Assembly (NCBI GenBank): GCA_958366985.1
Contig: CATXDC010000003.1
Coordinates: forward strand, 1-64,000
Length of the DNA: 64,000 bases
Direction: 5' to 3'
Source: an uncultured Oscillospiraceae bacterium
Lineage (GTDB): Bacteria > Bacillota > Clostridia > Oscillospirales > Acutalibacteraceae
Shown: positions 61,897-64,000 of the stretch, piece after piece
Position numbering within the stretch: position 1 is the first letter of the stretch
Layout of the letters: each line of letters begins with the position of its first letter
The notes under the pieces: model-generated
Database searches by the model: none
The model's input: only the letters and a program-made list of their open reading frames with translations
What the model was told of the DNA's origin: nothing
Program-made: the position numbers and the translations under genes

Positions 61897-63279
61897 ATGC
61901 AAAAGAAGATTGTTTCGGCAGTATTGATTTTAACTGTACTTCTTGGCGTGATGTTTTCTTTTTCTTCCTGTGGAGAGAAAGAAACCGAAATACAGAAGTA
62001 CAACGTTGAAACTGATGTGCTCAAGGTCGGTATTATGAGCGACAATCAGCTTCAGCAGGAGGGAAGTTCGGAAGCTTATTCTGAATATCTCCGTAAAGGT
62101 CTTGAACTTTTCAAAGAAAAAGACGTTGATGTTCTTGTAAATGCCGGAGACTTTACAGACCAGGCAACAGAAGAAGCTTATCAGAATTACAAGAAAATAT
62201 TTGACAGCGTATATGGCGAAGATAATCGACCGATAACTTCCATGATAATGGGAAATCACGATTACTGGCTGCCCATGTTTGTGGATTGCTGGGAAATACC
62301 TTTCAAATCCAAAATGCGCAATAGGTTTATGGAATATACAGGTGAGACATCTCCATGGACTCATAAGGTAATTAACGGTTATCACTTTATTGCATGCAGT
62401 CCCACAAGCGGCGATATGGATGACAGTGCTTATGAAAAGAAGATAGACTGGCTCAAATCTCAGATAGAAATGGCAGTAAAAGAGGATTCAAACAAACCTG
62501 TTTTTGTCATTACTCATTCAAATCCCAAGGGAACGGTTAACTATAAGGACGGCGGATGTGAAAATCTTAATGAGCTTTTCAGCCAATATCCTCAGGTAGT
62601 GTCGATTTCCGGTCATACCCATGCATCACTCATGAGTGAAAGCTCCATATGGCAGGGAGAGTATACCGCATTGAATACACAGTGCCTTTCATATGTATCT
62701 TCAGGTATGGGTGATGTTGTGCAGGAAGATGACAGCTTTTCCGCAGATAATCCTATTGAGTTGATTATGGAAATTGAAAATGATAAAATAACTATCAGAC
62801 GCTATAGTGTATTGACTGGTGAAGAAGTTAAAGATCCGTGGGTTATAAAGCTTCCTGTAAATGAGGATGAGTTTACGTACACTGATGAAAAACGTGAAGC
62901 TGAAAGCGTTGCTCCTACATGGAATGAAGGCTGGAATCTTCAGGTTACAAATGATGAAAACGGCACGTGGCTTTCTTTCCCGGCAGCGGTTCATCCTGAT
63001 CTTGTGGAAACTTATAAATTAGAATTTACCGACAATTTGGGTAATAAAGTAGTGTTTAATAAGGGTGACTCTGAAAATCCTGTTAAAGAAGAGTTTATTA
63101 CCTGCGTTTCTGACTTTCTGAGGGTACCCGATGAGCGTTCAAAGACGGTCAGAATTAATCTTAAAGATTTTATAGGTGAAAACGGACTTAAAAAAGGAGA
63201 AAAATATACTGTTTCTATCACAGCTTTTGAAACTTTCGGAAAAAGCAGTGAAGCAAAAACAGCAGAAATCGTTCTTTGA
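61897..63279 (+). CDS. Metallophosphoesterase lipoprotein
   Basis: 460 residues. The signal peptide ends with a lipobox (FSSC, cysteine 25). The calcineurin-like domain (about 45-310) has VGIMSDNQLQ, NAGDFTD, IMGNHDYW, FVITHSNPKG and SGHTHASL, a complete metal-binding set apart from Asp-x-His at the first motif, which reads SDNQ with Asn/Gln in place of the usual His. A beta-rich C-terminal domain (about 330-460) resembles a fibronectin/Ig-like module. It acts on the outer surface; substrate unknown. The PHP gene follows after 38 bases without terminator. Confidence 0.85.
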   Translation: MQKKIVSAVLILTVLLGVMFSFSSCGEKETEIQKYNVETDVLKVGIMSDNQLQQEGSSEAYSEYLRKGLELFKEKDVDVLVNAGDFTDQATEEAYQNYKKIFDSVYGEDNRPITSMIMGNHDYWLPMFVDCWEIPFKSKMRNRFMEYTGETSPWTHKVINGYHFIACSPTSGDMDDSAYEKKIDWLKSQIEMAVKEDSNKPVFVITHSNPKGTVNYKDGGCENLNELFSQYPQVVSISGHTHASLMSESSIWQGEYTALNTQCLSYVSSGMGDVVQEDDSFSADNPIELIMEIENDKITIRRYSVLTGEEVKDPWVIKLPVNEDEFTYTDEKREAESVAPTWNEGWNLQVTNDENGTWLSFPAAVHPDLVETYKLEFTDNLGNKVVFNKGDSENPVKEEFITCVSDFLRVPDERSKTVRINLKDFIGENGLKKGEKYTVSITAFETFGKSSEAKTAEIVL

Positions 63280-63317
63280 TTTAAGTGCTTTTCACCGATA
63301 TAAAAAGGTGATTTAAA

Positions 63318-63998
63318 GTGAAGTACAAAACCGAACTCCATGCACATACAAGCGAAGTGAGCAGATGTGCTCAAATCTGCGGGGAAGAGCTTGTAGACAT
63401 TTATGAAAAAGCCGGATATTCAACCGTGGTTATAACAGATCACATGAGTAAACGTACTTTTCCTGTTGTAAAAAAAAGAAAATGGAACGAGTATGTAGAT
63501 GATTATCTTATAGGATATAATGCCGCAAAGAAGGCTGCACAGGGCAGATTGAATATCATTTTAGGCATGGAAATAAGCTTTTATGAAAATGACAACGATT
63601 ATCTAGTTTACGGTATAAATGAAAAATTCCTGCGACGTCATCCAAATATGATGGAAATGGGAATAAGAAAGTTCTCAGCAGTGGCAAAACGCAGCGGTCT
63701 GATAGTTGTTCAGGCTCATCCTTTCCGTGATCATATGACTGTTATAAAACCGGGAATTGTAGAGGGAATAGAGATATTCAACGCACATCTGGGACATGAT
63801 TCCAGAAATGATATTGCAAGGATGTGGGCTGAAAAGTATGGCTATAAAATCAGAACCTCAGGCAGCGATTTTCATGAAGTGCAGCATGGAGCAAGAGGCG
63901 GTATAATCACCGATTTTGAAATAAAAACAAATGAGGATTTGTTAAAAACTCTCCGAGGAGATTTCGAGCGTATTATTACTGATGACATCGAAAGCTGA
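63318..63998 (+). CDS. PHP-domain phosphoesterase
   Basis: 226 residues. The PHP metal-binding motifs are TELHAHTSEVS at the N-terminus, VVITDHMSK, the middle LGMEISFYEND, VVQAHPFRDH, and the C-terminal TSGSDFHEVQHGA. Size and motifs match small cytoplasmic PHP phosphatases of the YciV/HisJ-like group. Start is GTG behind AAAGGTG. It probably shares the transcript of the preceding phosphoesterase lipoprotein and stops 2 bases before the window end. Confidence 0.9.
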   Translation: MKYKTELHAHTSEVSRCAQICGEELVDIYEKAGYSTVVITDHMSKRTFPVVKKRKWNEYVDDYLIGYNAAKKAAQGRLNIILGMEISFYENDNDYLVYGINEKFLRRHPNMMEMGIRKFSAVAKRSGLIVVQAHPFRDHMTVIKPGIVEGIEIFNAHLGHDSRNDIARMWAEKYGYKIRTSGSDFHEVQHGARGGIITDFEIKTNEDLLKTLRGDFERIITDDIES

Positions 63999-64000
63999 CT

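Overview
The window reads as chromosome of a Gram-positive, low-to-mid G+C member of the Clostridia (Bacillota), most like gut Oscillospiraceae/Eubacteriales. The inference rests on purine-rich Shine-Dalgarno sites (AGGAGG), sigma-A type promoters, frequent TTG start codons, a tRNA-Trp-sensing T-box, a yybP-ykoY manganese riboswitch, a His-less HPr-like protein, YlmH, a LexA with an AT-rich operator, an FHA-FtsW-PBP module and flippase/polymerase-type surface polysaccharide genes. No species can be fixed from the sequence alone. No rRNA, CRISPR array, insertion sequence, integrase or complete prophage was seen; the only phage-like gene is a lone holin. The window opens in the last 17 bases of a tRNA (probably tRNA-Asn).

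Layout. 0.2-2.1 kb: minus-strand operon of an XRE/AbrB-type regulator and a two-gene ABC exporter. 2.4-8.4 kb: plus-strand MacB/FtsX-like exporter operon ending in an anchored exported protein. 9.0-12.0 kb: a YabE-like 3D-domain wall protein behind a WalR-like box, then an LCP ligase. 12.1-13.6 kb: GPH sugar symporter. 14.0-23.6 kb: surface polysaccharide operon (galactopyranose mutase, two GT2 and one GT4 glycosyltransferases, a polymerase fused to a pyruvyl transferase, a Wzx flippase and an FrhB-like iron-sulfur protein). 23.7-26.9 kb: guaB, an 8-oxoguanine glycosylase and mntP under a Mn riboswitch. 27.1-31.0 kb: ilvA-ridA-nitroreductase and SOS-regulated lexA-ylmH. 31.1-40.1 kb, mostly minus strand: a three-gene operon ending in an overlooked 48-residue exported peptide, a calcium P-type ATPase, pyrE, and FHA-FtsW-PBP; an orphan holin lies on the plus strand.

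40.3-41.8 kb: galM and a GntR regulator. 42.1-49.2 kb: two tandem paralogous secreted proteins of about 1,130 residues, built from a degenerate repeat I cannot assign to a named family; this is the most novel-looking part of the window. 49.3-52.5 kb: minus-strand fucose operon (GH29 fucosidase, a free-standing piece resembling the C-terminal part of GH29, FucU, and an anchored phosphodiesterase). 52.8-56.2 kb: HPr-like gene and the T-box-controlled tryptophan transporter trpXYZ. 56.4-64 kb: TrkH/KtrB potassium channel subunit, a second O-antigen ligase-like protein, two metallophosphoesterases, a second GPH transporter and a PHP phosphoesterase.

How the genes work together. Much of the window serves the cell envelope: polysaccharide building blocks, assembly and export (14-24 kb), LCP attachment, wall remodelling (3D-domain protein, FtsW/PBP) and secreted repeat proteins. 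The rest is housekeeping with clear built-in control: Mn efflux by riboswitch, tryptophan uptake by T-box, SOS autoregulation, and RidA next to threonine dehydratase to clear its reactive product.
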